From assembly GCA_964631725.1 (NCBI GenBank), contig CAZVYX010000004.1, positions 1 through 64,000 of the forward strand: DNA of 64,000 nucleotides, read 5' to 3'. Positions 9,037 through 19,560 of the stretch are shown piece by piece (positions within the stretch are counted from its first letter, which is position 1; the number at the start of each line of letters is the position of its first letter). Made by a program: the position numbers and the translations under genes. Source of the stretch: GCA-2731375 sp964631725. GTDB taxonomy: Bacteria; Pseudomonadota; Alphaproteobacteria; GCA-2731375. The notes under the pieces were generated by a model that worked only from the letters and a program-made list of their open reading frames with translations, had not been told where the DNA came from and ran no database searches.

Positions 9037-9975
9037 ATGACGACGGATATTGATGTCAGGGTTTGCGAAGTCGGCCTACGCGACGGCATTCAAGGGATCG
9101 ATCAGTTCTTCCCCACCGACAAGAAAAAGGCCTGGATCCGGGGTGAAACCGCCGCCGGAGTGCCGGAGATCGAAGTCTGCTCGTTCGTGCCCCCCAGCGT
9201 TTCCGGACAATTTGTTGATTGCGAGGAGGTCATCGCCGACGCCCTGACGTTGGAGAACCTGAAGGTTTCGGCCTTGGTGCCGAACCTGCGGGGCGCGCAG
9301 CGGGGCTTCGCGACGGGGGTTCACAAGCTAAGTTTCGTGTTGTCGATTTCGGAAAGCCATAATCAGGCCAACGTGCGTTGCAGCCGGGAAGACTCCCTGG
9401 AACAGTTCCGCCAAATCGCCGAATTGCGTAATTCCACCCCAGAAAACCAGAAGGTTACTCTTGCCGTCGGTCTGGCCACCGCACTGGGATGCACCATCGA
9501 GGGGCAGATCGACCCCGGCGAGATCGTCCGCATCGCCGAACGGGCGTTGGAGCTTGGCGCCGATGAATTGGCGGTTTCCGATACCGTGGGTTATGCCAAC
9601 CCGACCCAGGTTCGCGATGTCTATCGCCTTCTGCGCCGGCATCTTGGCGACGATGTGCTGTTAAGCGCTCATTTTCACGACACCCGCGGCCTGGGCCTGG
9701 CAAATGTGCATGCCGCCCTGGATGAAGGCGTGCGCCAATTCGATGCCTCCCTGGCGGGCCTTGGCGGTTGTCCGTTCGCGCCGGGCGCCAGCGGCAATAT
9801 CGTCATGGATGATTTGGTTTTCATGCTGGAAGCCATGGGACTGAACACCGGTGTCGATATCGATGCCCTGGTCGCGGTGCGTGAGATCGTGGCGGCCGGC
9901 CTGCCCGACGAACCCCTGTTGGGAGCCATCGCCAAGGCCGGCGTGCCCAAGGGATTTATGCCGGCGGGGGCCTAA
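9037..9975 (+). CDS. Hydroxymethylglutaryl-CoA lyase
   Basis: Cleaves HMG-CoA to acetyl-CoA and acetoacetate, the last step of leucine degradation. TIM-barrel HMGL family: N-terminal VCEVGLRDGIQG (metal and substrate site), SDTVGYANP (about 184), the metal-binding HFHDTRGLGLANVHAAL (about 212), and the family signature AGLGGCPFAPGASGN with its loop cysteine (about 240). GGAAGGA at 9021-9027 serves an ATG at 9028, 9031 or 9037; 9037 has the best spacing and gives 312 residues. The 3-methylcrotonyl-CoA carboxylase genes lie 2 kb away on the other strand, supporting the leucine role. A short frame at 8985-9053 overlaps the start. Confidence 0.92.
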   Translation: MTTDIDVRVCEVGLRDGIQGIDQFFPTDKKKAWIRGETAAGVPEIEVCSFVPPSVSGQFVDCEEVIADALTLENLKVSALVPNLRGAQRGFATGVHKLSFVLSISESHNQANVRCSREDSLEQFRQIAELRNSTPENQKVTLAVGLATALGCTIEGQIDPGEIVRIAERALELGADELAVSDTVGYANPTQVRDVYRLLRRHLGDDVLLSAHFHDTRGLGLANVHAALDEGVRQFDASLAGLGGCPFAPGASGNIVMDDLVFMLEAMGLNTGVDIDALVAVREIVAAGLPDEPLLGAIAKAGVPKGFMPAGA

Positions 9976-9986
9976 TGTTGGCCAAT

Positions 9987-10205
9987 TCAGGCAAAGATAT
10001 CCAATAGCCGGTCCTGCATCCGCTTCGCCACGCCCATGACGGCGGCATTTGCCCTGAAGGCATGCTCAGCCACCTTCAGGCTTACGATATCCTCGGCCTC
10101 AACCGGACCCTTGGCGAGGCGTTGTGAGGCCTCGGCCCCCTGTTCGCGGGCCTTGGTAACGCCCTCAAGCGCGGTTTGAACCATATTGCCGGATGGAATT
10201 CTCAT
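9987..10205 (-). CDS. Small flagellar rod C-terminal-like protein
   Basis: 72-residue protein. Its C-terminal half (EDIVSLKVAEHAFRANAAVM) resembles the C-terminal helix shared by flagellar rod and hook proteins such as FlgC and FlgG, where a motif of the type LIxAQRAFxANxxVI packs in the coiled-coil core. The N-terminal domain of those proteins is absent. It could be a stand-alone accessory protein or a remnant. No other flagellar gene is in the window. ATG at 10205 is preferred to the GTG at 10211. Its stop lies close to that of the convergent HMG-CoA lyase. Confidence 0.55.
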   Translation of the reverse strand: MRIPSGNMVQTALEGVTKAREQGAEASQRLAKGPVEAEDIVSLKVAEHAFRANAAVMGVAKRMQDRLLDIFA

Positions 10206-10452
10206 GGACACGACGATGGCAGGGCCGGGTTAACGAATGGTTGAGACTTTATGACAAATAAATCCCGATATGGCACATAGCGCTGGCAGATTATGGGCCA
10301 GACCACCGGTTTTCGTTACACTCTTAGCCGCATGGTTAAGCGGTCTTTACCGTATCAATTTCCGCAAAATTAATAATTCCCGAATAATGTCAAGGTATTA
10401 GCGCCGCTCCGACAAATTTTCGCCACATCTTGGCCGGATTTTTGCAGGAGAA

Positions 10453-10494
10453 CTTGTAGCCCAGCGACGGCGATGGACGCCGCCGCTCTACAAG
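10453..10494 (+). promoter_or_regulatory. Strong hairpin in the leader of the MlaC-like gene
   Basis: CTTGTAG (10453-10459) pairs with CTACAAG (10488-10494), and AGCGACGGCG (10463-10472) with CGCCGCCGCT (10478-10487) with one mismatch. It ends 15 bases before the ATG at 10510, just upstream of the ribosome site GAGGGA. It may modulate translation or mRNA stability. No known riboswitch class was recognised. Confidence 0.4.
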
Positions 10495-10509
10495 ATTGAG
10501 GGATTTGAG

Positions 10510-11178
10510 ATGAGGAAACAGATAACACGTCGACTGGCGTGCCTGTGCCTCGGTGTGGCAATCACCGGCGCGGCATTGGCGCTGCCCGCGCGGGCCGCTG
10601 ATAGCGGTCCCCAAGCCTTTCTGCGGACCCTTGCCGCCGATGCCTTTATTCTGCTGACTGATGACAATTTGACGCCGGCCAACCGCGCCCTGGCCTTCCG
10701 TCAACTGCTGCGGCGGGACTTTGATCTGCCCGCCGTCAGCCGATTTGTCCTGGGCCGCTACTGGCGCCGGGCCGATCGTGCCGAGCGGGCCGAATTCACC
10801 CGCTTGTTCGAGGATTATGTCGTCGCCATATATGGCCGCCGCCTGGGCAACTATGGCAGTGCGGGCCTGAAGATTACCGGCCAGCGGGATGATGGCAGTG
10901 ACGGCGCGATCGTACATAGCAGGATCGAACCGCACAACGGACCGGTCATAACGCTCGATTGGCGCCTGAAGAACCGTGCGGACGGCTGGCGCGTGGTCGA
11001 CATCATGGTCGAGGGCGTTTCACTCGCCATGGCCCAGCGTTCGGAATTCGCCACCGTGATCAGAAGCAGCGGCGGGCGCGTATCGGGTTTGTTGACGAAA
11101 TTGCGCAAGAAAACCCAGACCCTCGCCCTCAATCACGGCGGCGCAAACCCCGCCAGCGCCAGCGTCAGAACGCAGTAG
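10510..11178 (+). CDS. MlaC/Ttg2D-type phospholipid-binding protein
   Basis: 222-residue secreted protein of the MlaC family, the periplasmic shuttle that carries phospholipids between the outer-membrane Mla complex and the inner-membrane MlaFEDB transporter. It has a clear signal peptide (residues 1-29, cut after ARA). The mature part shows the family pattern: a helical N-terminus, FDLPAVSRFVLGRYWR near residue 75, FTRLFEDYVVAIYGRRL (about 98), and the late GWRVVDIMVEGVSLAMAQRSEF. GAGGGA precedes the ATG. No mlaD, mlaE or mlaF lies nearby, so it is an orphan component or partners with a distant locus (hopanoid-associated HpnM proteins belong to the same family). Confidence 0.85.
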   Translation: MRKQITRRLACLCLGVAITGAALALPARAADSGPQAFLRTLAADAFILLTDDNLTPANRALAFRQLLRRDFDLPAVSRFVLGRYWRRADRAERAEFTRLFEDYVVAIYGRRLGNYGSAGLKITGQRDDGSDGAIVHSRIEPHNGPVITLDWRLKNRADGWRVVDIMVEGVSLAMAQRSEFATVIRSSGGRVSGLLTKLRKKTQTLALNHGGANPASASVRTQ

Positions 11179-11211
11179 CTGGCTTGGACCGCCAAATCGG
11201 ATAAATTGCCT

Positions 11212-13227
11212 TCAGTTGTCGTCCGAGGCTTCGAACAACACCAACTCCGTGCCCTCGTCGACCTGCTCCCCGGGACCGAACGGCAATGCCGCGATCACCG
11301 CGTCGCGGGGGGCGGTAATGGTATGCTCCATCTTCATCGCCTCAAGGGTCAGCAGCGGATCGCCCTTCTTGACGCTGGTGCCGACCTCGGCCTGAACCGC
11401 CACAATCTTGCCGGGCAGCGGCGCGGTGACCTTGCCGCCTTCATCCAGATCAACATCGCGCAGGGCCATGGGATCGACACGCTCGATACGATGGGCCCGG
11501 CCGCCCGACAGAATGGTCACCCTATCGCCGTCATGAACCACCGCCGCCGAGACACGCAGACCATCCAGATCAGCCCATAGAGTGCCGCCGTCATCGATCT
11601 CGCCATTGGCCAGCATCTCGCCACCCGGCAAATCCAGACGGTAACCCCCCGCACCAGGGTAATGCACGGTCACCACGATATCGTCGCCATCGCCATCATC
11701 GCGAAATGTCAGTTCATCGTGGCCCTGGTCGTTCAGGCGCCAGCCATCGACCTGGGCCCAGGGCGAATGAGGATCGGCCGGCGCGGCATGTCCCTGACGG
11801 GCCAGCAGCAGGTCCAGGCAAGCCAGGGCCAGGGCCTGATCGGGCACGGCGCCGGGCGCCGGGATCAGATCATCCTTGTGCTTGTCGATAAAGCCGGTTT
11901 CCAGATCGCCGGCGGCAAAGGCGGGATGGGCCGCGACGGCGGCCAGGAAATTGACATTGGTGATGACACCGGCGATCTCGTAACGCTCCAGCCCATCGTG
12001 CAGGCGGCGCAGGGCCGAGGCCCGGTCCCGGTCCCAGACGATCAGCTTGGCGATCATCGGGTCATAGTACATGGAGACCTCGTCGCCTTCCCGCACGCCG
12101 GTATCCACACGCAAATGGGGGCCTTCAGGCGGTGGGCGCAGGCGATGCAGGGTGCCCGTCGCGGGCAGAAATTTCTTCTGCGGGTTTTCGGAATAAACCC
12201 GCGCCTCAACCGCGTGCCCGTCGATCACCAGTTCGTCCTGGGTCATGGGCAAGGCTTCGCCGGCGGCGACGCGCAATTGCCATTCCACCAGGTCCTGACC
12301 GGTGATCATCTCGGTTACCGGATGCTCCACCTGCAGCCGGGTGTTCATTTCCATGAAATAGAAGGCATTTTCCGACAGGCCGTGGCTGACGTCGGCGATG
12401 AATTCCACGGTGCCGGCACCGACATAACCGATGGCCTTGGCCGCCGCGACGGCGGCATCGCCCATGGCCCGGCGCATCTCGGGCGTCATGCCGGGCGCGG
12501 GCGCCTCCTCCAGAACCTTTTGATGGCGGCGCTGGACGGAGCAGTCCCGTTCGAACAAATGCACCACGTTGCCTTGCTGATCGGCAAACACCTGAATTTC
12601 GATATGGCGCGGACGTTCGAGATATTTCTCCACCAACACCTTGTCATCACCAAACGACGACAGGCCTTCCCGCCGCGCGCCCTTCAGGGCATTGGCGAAA
12701 CGGCCGGCGGCGCTGACCTGGCGCATACCCTTGCCGCCGCCGCCCAGGACGGCCTTGATCAGCACAGGATAGCCGATCTCGTCGGCTGCCTTGCGCAACA
12801 CTTCGTCGTCCTGGTCATCGCCGTGATAGCCAGGGACAACCGGAACATTCGCCTGCTGCATCAGGGCCTTGGCCGCCGCCTTTTCGCCCATGGCGCGGAT
12901 CGCCCCGGCCGGTGGGCCAATAAAGGTAATATCCGCCGCCGCGCAGGCCTCGGCGAAGGCCTCGTTCTCGGCCAGGAAACCATATCCGGGATGGACCGCC
13001 TCGGCGCCCGTTCGCTGGGCGGCATCGATAATCCTGTCGATCAGCAAATAGCTTTCCTGTACCGGCGCGGGGCCGATCAGCACCGCCTCGTCCGCCATGG
13101 CCACATGCATGGCGTCGGCATCGGCCTCGGAATAGACGGCAACAGTCGCCGCGCCCATGCGGTGGGCGGTGCGCATGACCCGGCAGGCAATCTCCCCCCG
13201 GTTGGCGATCAGTATCTTGCGAAACAA
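11212..13227 (-). CDS. mccA: 3-Methylcrotonyl-CoA carboxylase, biotin-carrying alpha subunit
   Basis: Carboxylates biotin with ATP and bicarbonate for 3-methylcrotonyl-CoA carboxylation in leucine degradation. Order of domains: biotin carboxylase N-terminal (FRKILIANRGEIACRV), ATP-grasp (glycine loop KAVLGGGGKGMR, then EMNTRLQVEHPVTE), biotin carboxylase C-terminal, and the biotinyl domain with the attachment lysine in EAMKMEHTI. The frame opens at a GTG (13242) directly abutting the mccB stop. The GGAGGAG within it points to the TTG at 13227 as the true start, giving 671 residues beginning like other MccA proteins. MccB upstream decides between methylcrotonyl- and propionyl-CoA specificity. 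Confidence 0.93.
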   Translation of the reverse strand: MFRKILIANRGEIACRVMRTAHRMGAATVAVYSEADADAMHVAMADEAVLIGPAPVQESYLLIDRIIDAAQRTGAEAVHPGYGFLAENEAFAEACAAADITFIGPPAGAIRAMGEKAAAKALMQQANVPVVPGYHGDDQDDEVLRKAADEIGYPVLIKAVLGGGGKGMRQVSAAGRFANALKGARREGLSSFGDDKVLVEKYLERPRHIEIQVFADQQGNVVHLFERDCSVQRRHQKVLEEAPAPGMTPEMRRAMGDAAVAAAKAIGYVGAGTVEFIADVSHGLSENAFYFMEMNTRLQVEHPVTEMITGQDLVEWQLRVAAGEALPMTQDELVIDGHAVEARVYSENPQKKFLPATGTLHRLRPPPEGPHLRVDTGVREGDEVSMYYDPMIAKLIVWDRDRASALRRLHDGLERYEIAGVITNVNFLAAVAAHPAFAAGDLETGFIDKHKDDLIPAPGAVPDQALALACLDLLLARQGHAAPADPHSPWAQVDGWRLNDQGHDELTFRDDGDGDDIVVTVHYPGAGGYRLDLPGGEMLANGEIDDGGTLWADLDGLRVSAAVVHDGDRVTILSGGRAHRIERVDPMALRDVDLDEGGKVTAPLPGKIVAVQAEVGTSVKKGDPLLTLEAMKMEHTITAPRDAVIAALPFGPGEQVDEGTELVLFEASDDN

Positions 13228-13242
13228 AACCGGCTCCTCCAC

Positions 13243-14850
<1,608 letters not shown>

Positions 14851-14889
14851 CGTCGATCGACCTCAACTACAGGAACCAGATCTTAGACC

Positions 14890-16257
14890 CTACTCCGCCG
14901 CCACTTGCGGCAACGCCGCCAGCGCCGCCTGCAAGGCACCTTCGTCGTAGTCGCGGTCTTCCAGATTGCCGGCGAAATAGTCCGTGTAGGCCGCCATGTC
15001 GAAATGGCCGTGGCCCGACAGATTGAACAGGATAGTCTTGGCGGTACCTTCCTGCTTGCACTGTTCCGCCTGCTCAAACACGGCGCGGATGGCGTGGCTG
15101 GATTCAGGTGCGGGCACGATGCCTTCGCTGCGGGCGAATTTCACCGCCGCCTCGAAGCAACCGGTCTGCTGATAGGCCGCCGCCTCGATCAAGCCAAGAT
15201 CCTTGATATGGCTGACCATGCCGGACATGCCGTGATAACGCAGACCGCCAGCGTGGAACCCTGGCGGGATGAAGGAGGAACCCAGGGTATACATTTTAAC
15301 CAGCGGCGTCAGATTGCCCGTATCGCCGAAATCATAGGCGAACGTGCCGCGCGTCAGACTGGGACAGGCCGCCGGCTCGGACGCGATGATCCGCAAATCC
15401 TTACCGCCGCGCAGCTTGGCGCCCAGGAATGGAAAGGCGATGCCGGCGAAGTTGCTGCCGCCGCCGGCGCAGCCGATGACGATATCGGGATAATCGTCCG
15501 CCATTTCCATCTGCGCCATGGCCTCGACACCGATCACCGATTGATGCAGCAGCACATGGTTCAGGACGCTGCCCAGGGAGTATTTCGTGTCATCCCGCTG
15601 GGCCGCCAGTTCCACCGCCTCTGAGATGGCGATGCCAAGGCTGCCCGGCGAATTGGGGTCCTGGGCCAGGATCGCCTTGCCGGATTCGGTACGGTCCGAG
15701 GGCGAGGCGTAGCAGGTGGCGCCATAGGTCTCCATCAAGGCCCGGCGGTAAGGTTTTTGATTGTACGAGACCTTGACCATGTAGACCTCGACCTCAAGGC
15801 CGAACAGGCTGCCGGCATAAGCGAGGGAAGAGCCCCATTGCCCGGCGCCGGTTTCGGTGGTCAGGCGTTTGACGCCTTCTTCCTTGTTGTAGAAAGCCTG
15901 GGCGACGGACGTATTCGGCTTATGGCTGCCGGCCGGGCTGACGCCTTCGTATTTGTAGTAAATCCGCGCCGGGGTATCGAGGGCCTGTTCCAAACGGCGG
16001 GCCCGATACAGGGGCGAGGGCCGCCATTGCCGGTACACCTCGCGCACGGGCTCGGGGATTTCAATCTCCCTCTCAGCGCTGACTTCCTGGCCAATCAAGG
16101 CCATGGGGAACAGCGGCGCCAAATCATCGGGGCCGATCGGCTGGCCGGTGCCCGGATGCAACACCGGAGGCAAGGGTTCGGGTAGGTCTGCGGCCAGGTT
16201 GTACCAAGTCTTCGGCAGCTTATCCTCTTCGAGGAAATATTTGATTTGATCGCTCAT
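14890..16257 (-). CDS. TrpB2-type tryptophan synthase beta-like PLP enzyme
   Basis: 455-residue fold-type II PLP enzyme of the TrpB2 branch, which lacks a partner alpha subunit nearby and may act as an indole-scavenging tryptophan synthase or on another serine-like substrate. Seen: RPSPLYRARRLE, the PLP lysine in PAGSHKPNTSVAQAF (about residue 110), ETGAGQWGSSLAYA (about 130), the phosphate-binding CAGGGSNFAGIAFPF (about 240), and the long PLVKMYTLGSSFIPPGFHAGGLRYHG insert typical of TrpB2. AGGAGG five to six bases before the ATG at 16257 fixes the start; the open frame continues 14 codons upstream. It follows the methyltransferase gene by 38 bases. Confidence 0.88.
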   Translation of the reverse strand: MSDQIKYFLEEDKLPKTWYNLAADLPEPLPPVLHPGTGQPIGPDDLAPLFPMALIGQEVSAEREIEIPEPVREVYRQWRPSPLYRARRLEQALDTPARIYYKYEGVSPAGSHKPNTSVAQAFYNKEEGVKRLTTETGAGQWGSSLAYAGSLFGLEVEVYMVKVSYNQKPYRRALMETYGATCYASPSDRTESGKAILAQDPNSPGSLGIAISEAVELAAQRDDTKYSLGSVLNHVLLHQSVIGVEAMAQMEMADDYPDIVIGCAGGGSNFAGIAFPFLGAKLRGGKDLRIIASEPAACPSLTRGTFAYDFGDTGNLTPLVKMYTLGSSFIPPGFHAGGLRYHGMSGMVSHIKDLGLIEAAAYQQTGCFEAAVKFARSEGIVPAPESSHAIRAVFEQAEQCKQEGTAKTILFNLSGHGHFDMAAYTDYFAGNLEDRDYDEGALQAALAALPQVAAE

Positions 16258-16295
16258 TGTGTACGCCTCCTGTAAATCGAAGGGCGCAGCATAAT

Positions 16296-16946
16296 TCAAT
16301 ATGCAGCCATCCGCCAGACGCTGGCGTTGCGTAAATCGCTATCTTCCAGGGCCGATGTGGTCGGCACCGAATAGGTTGCCAATTTCTCCAATCCCTGATG
16401 GGGCAGATAGGTCCGTTGCGGATCGCCAATCAGGACCTCCACGCCCGCGTCATGCAAACCGCGCAACCAAGCTTCCAGATGTTTGGCCAGGGGCAAATCG
16501 AAGAACAGATCGCCGATCATCACCAGGTCCCAATCACCGGACTGTCCAATCAGATCTTCCACCGTGGTTTCCACGGCCACGCCGTTGCGCACCGCATTCA
16601 GCCTGGTAGCGGCAATCGCAAACGGGTCCGTGTCCGCCGCCGTCACCTTGCCCGCCCCCGCCATGGCGGCCGCGATCGCCTCCAACCCGCTGCCGGCACC
16701 CACATCAAGGATTGTTTTGCCGCGAACCACTTCGGGCTGGTCGAGAAAATAACGGGCCAAGGCCTGCCCGCCGGCCCAGGCAAAGGCCCAATAGGGCAAG
16801 GGCACGCCGGCGGCTTCCCGCTCCTCGTCGTTCATTTGCCAGATCGGCATCTCTTCGGATGCCAGATGCAGCTGAATTTCAGGCAATAACTCGGTCCGCT
16901 GAACCACCGTGTTGGCTACGATGAAAGCCGCCCGGTCGGTGCTCAC
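16296..16946 (-). CDS. Class I SAM methyltransferase, METTL20/ETF-beta lysine methyltransferase-like
   Basis: 216-residue methyltransferase. The SAM-binding motif I is ILDVGAGSGLEAIAAAMAGA (about residues 80-100) and the acidic post-motif is AADTDPFA. The motif LVMIGDLFFD replaces the usual motif IV, as in the METTL20/nicotinamide N-methyltransferase-like family, and PLPYWAFAWAGGQALARY matches the family's upstream helix. Characterised bacterial members trimethylate lysines of the electron-transfer flavoprotein beta subunit; that substrate is inferred here. The GTG at 16946 overlaps the amidase stop as GTGA, which is favoured over the upstream GTG at 16967. An ETF-linked role would fit the acyl-CoA dehydrogenase chemistry nearby. 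Confidence 0.75.
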   Translation of the reverse strand: MSTDRAAFIVANTVVQRTELLPEIQLHLASEEMPIWQMNDEEREAAGVPLPYWAFAWAGGQALARYFLDQPEVVRGKTILDVGAGSGLEAIAAAMAGAGKVTAADTDPFAIAATRLNAVRNGVAVETTVEDLIGQSGDWDLVMIGDLFFDLPLAKHLEAWLRGLHDAGVEVLIGDPQRTYLPHQGLEKLATYSVPTTSALEDSDLRNASVWRMAAY

Positions 16947-18295
16947 GACAACGGCGGGGAGATGCACGCCTCCACCGCCAGACCAATTTCCAACAGCCGT
17001 CTGTCCGCCATGGTTTCGCCCATCATCGTGAAACCAACCGGCGCGCCGCCCTGGTCATGGCAGGGCACGGTGAGGGCGCAGCGATCGAGGAAATTCGCAA
17101 CGATGGTATTGCGCAACAGCAACTTGGTGGTATCGAGCCAGGCGTCCGGGTCCGACACCTCGTCAATGGGACGGGCCACCACGGGCACCGTGGGCATGAT
17201 GATGGCATCATGGGCGGCGGTGATGCCGTTCGCCGTTTCGATCAGCTCCGCCCGGATATCAATCAGATCCAGGTAGTCGGCGGCGGTCCACCGGTCTCCC
17301 ATGCGGATGCGGGCGGCGACATTCTGGTCGTACTGATTGCCGGCCCGCTCCAGCACCTCGCGATGGTGGGCATAGGCCTCGGCTGTAGAAAAGCCGCCAA
17401 TCCGGTTGATCACCGGCAGGCGCGCCAGTTCGGCAAACTTGATCTCGGTGATTTGCGCGCCGGCCTCCGACAGCTTGCTCAAGGCGCCTTGGAAGGCAGC
17501 GGCAACCGTATCGTCCATGTCATCCAATACCAGATATTGCGGCACCGCCAGGCGCAGGCCCCGCAACGGCCGCGGCGACAAATCGGGCGGCGCCTCGCCG
17601 GCGAATACGGCGTCCACCAGGGCGCAACAGGCCACGGTCGGCGCCAATGGACCGACGGAGTCCAGCGTACGCGAGAGGGGATAAATGCCCTTTGTGGGCA
17701 CCCGCCGGGCCGTCGGCTTGAACCCCGCCAAACCACAAAGGGCCGCCGGGATCCGGACCGAGCCGGCGGTATCCGTACCCAGGGCGGCGGCGGCCATGCC
17801 ATCGGTCACCGAGACGGCCGCGCCCGAGGACGAGCCCCCCGGTATCCGGCCTGTCTGGCGGTCCCAAGCGTTCTTCGGCGTGCCGTAGTGGGCATTGGTG
17901 CCCGGCGCGCCCATGGCGAACTCCACCATGTTGGTGCGCCCGGTGATGACCGCGCCCGCCGCCCGCAGACGCGCCACGGTGGGCGCATCCGCATCCGCCG
18001 CCGCCTCGTCCCCACGAACGATGGAACCGGCCAGGGTAATCTCGCCCGCGACATCGCAAAGGTCCTTGATCGAAAAAGGAATGCCGGCCAAGGGCGAGGC
18101 CACGATGCCATGGCGCCGGGCCTGATCGGATGCCTTGGCGCTATCGACAGCGGCCTGGTGATAGACCTTGATGAAGGCGCGGGCCCCCTCCCCCGCCGGA
18201 TCATCGATGCTTTCCAGGGCGGCTTCGGTCAGGGCCTGACTGGTCGTCCGCCCGGAAGCGAGATCTTCGCCAATGTCGGCAAGGGTTTTCATCAT
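16943..18295 (-). CDS. Amidase signature family protein
   Basis: 450-residue amidase with the Ser-cisSer-Lys triad. The catalytic lysine is in SIKDLCDVAG (about residue 77), the glycine/serine-rich signature is GGSSSGAAVSV (about 150), and the nucleophile serine is in DTAGSVRIPAALCGLAGFKPT (about 176). No partner GatB or GatC is present, so this is a stand-alone amide or aryl-acylamide hydrolase rather than the tRNA amidotransferase. The ATG overlaps the stop of the upstream CoA-transferase by four bases, and its own stop overlaps the methyltransferase start: three genes are translationally coupled. The substrate is unknown. Confidence 0.88.
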   Translation of the reverse strand: MMKTLADIGEDLASGRTTSQALTEAALESIDDPAGEGARAFIKVYHQAAVDSAKASDQARRHGIVASPLAGIPFSIKDLCDVAGEITLAGSIVRGDEAAADADAPTVARLRAAGAVITGRTNMVEFAMGAPGTNAHYGTPKNAWDRQTGRIPGGSSSGAAVSVTDGMAAAALGTDTAGSVRIPAALCGLAGFKPTARRVPTKGIYPLSRTLDSVGPLAPTVACCALVDAVFAGEAPPDLSPRPLRGLRLAVPQYLVLDDMDDTVAAAFQGALSKLSEAGAQITEIKFAELARLPVINRIGGFSTAEAYAHHREVLERAGNQYDQNVAARIRMGDRWTAADYLDLIDIRAELIETANGITAAHDAIIMPTVPVVARPIDEVSDPDAWLDTTKLLLRNTIVANFLDRCALTVPCHDQGGAPVGFTMMGETMADRRLLEIGLAVEACISPPLS

Positions 18296-19485
18296 ACGGC
18301 TCCACTATCATGCAGGGCGGCAATCTCCTCCGGCGCCAGACCCAGCTCGGCCAGGATTTCATCCGTATGCTCGCCCAATTCCGGCGTGGCGCGGCGGATC
18401 TCCGACGGCGTGCGGCTCAATTCAACGGCCTGCCCAACCAATTCCTGATGGCCCAGATGCGGGTTTTCCACCGGCTGGGCGATGCCCAGGTGCTGTACCT
18501 GGGGATCGGCGAAGACCTGATCGATACTGTAGATGGGACCACAAGGCACCCCGGCCTCGTTCAGGATCTCGACCCAGGCCTCGCTGCTCTTGGTAACGGT
18601 AACCGCCTCAATCCGGGCATTCAGGGCATCGCGGTTTCTGGACCGCGCGCCGCCGTCGGCGAAACGTTCATCGGTGCCCAGGTCGGGTTGGTCCAGGATT
18701 TCCACCAGACGGGCATAAATCGCCGCGCCGGAGGCCGCGATGTTGATATGACCATCGGAGGTCTGGAAAACCCCGGTGGGGATCGAGGTGGGATGGTTGT
18801 TGCCGGCCTGCGGCGGCACATCCTTGGCCAGCAGCCAGCGCGCCGCCTGAAAATCCAGCATGGCGATTTGCGATTGCAACAGCGAGGATTTGACCCACTG
18901 GCCCTGGCCGGAAATCTCCCGCTCCAATAGGGCGATCAAGATACCCTGGGCGCAGAACAGGCCCGCCGTCAGGTCCGCGACCGGGATACCAACCCGCATG
19001 GGCCCGGCGCCGGGCTCACCGGTAATGGACATCAAGCCGCCCATGCCCTGGGCGATCTGGTCGAAACCGGGCCGGCCCACATAAGGGCCATCCTGGCCGA
19101 AGCCCGAGATGGAGCCATAGACCAGGCCTGGATTGATCTCCTTGAGGCTGTCATAGTCGATGCCTAGGCGGTGTTTTACGTCCGGACGGTAGTTCTCCAC
19201 CACCACGTCGACCTGAGCCACCAGGCGGCGGAAGATGTCCATGCCGTCGGCGGATTTCAGGTTCAGGGTCATGCCGCGTTTGTTGCGGTGAATGTTCTGA
19301 AAATCCGGACCGTGCCGGGGGCCGCCCATGCCCTCGCCCTCGTTCGGGCTGGGTGGCGTTTCCAGCTTGATCACATCGGCGCCCCAGTCGGCCAGTTGCC
19401 GCGCCGCCGTCGGCCCGGCCCGCACCCGTGTCAAATCAAGCACGCGAAATCTGGAAAGGGGGCCCTGCCCGGCTGTCTCTGTCAT
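18292..19485 (-). CDS. CaiB/BaiF family CoA-transferase (family III), atypical active site
   Basis: 397-residue family III CoA-transferase: RVLDLTRVRAGPTAARQLADWGADVIKLE at the N-terminus, NKRGMTLNLK, VENYRPDV, SISGFGQDGPY (about 125-135), and the C-terminal PELGEHTDEILAELG. These enzymes pass CoA between organic acids through an aspartyl-CoA intermediate. At the position where the family carries the catalytic acid (MLDS in two paralogs in this window) this protein has LLQSQ, with glutamine at about residue 204, so activity or mechanism may differ. AGGA precedes the ATG. It is the first gene of the run through amidase, methyltransferase and TrpB2-like enzyme. Confidence 0.88.
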   Translation of the reverse strand: MTETAGQGPLSRFRVLDLTRVRAGPTAARQLADWGADVIKLETPPSPNEGEGMGGPRHGPDFQNIHRNKRGMTLNLKSADGMDIFRRLVAQVDVVVENYRPDVKHRLGIDYDSLKEINPGLVYGSISGFGQDGPYVGRPGFDQIAQGMGGLMSITGEPGAGPMRVGIPVADLTAGLFCAQGILIALLEREISGQGQWVKSSLLQSQIAMLDFQAARWLLAKDVPPQAGNNHPTSIPTGVFQTSDGHINIAASGAAIYARLVEILDQPDLGTDERFADGGARSRNRDALNARIEAVTVTKSSEAWVEILNEAGVPCGPIYSIDQVFADPQVQHLGIAQPVENPHLGHQELVGQAVELSRTPSEIRRATPELGEHTDEILAELGLAPEEIAALHDSGAV

Positions 19486-19560
19486 TTTCCTGTCCCGTTT
19501 GAAATAATAATTCCGCCGTCATTGTCACGACTGACCGGACATTGGCAAGGGCGATGCTCT

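Noticed and set aside
17057..18448. A 463-residue plus-strand frame opposite the amidase
   Set aside because: Shadow frame of a clear amidase with the GGSSSG signature.
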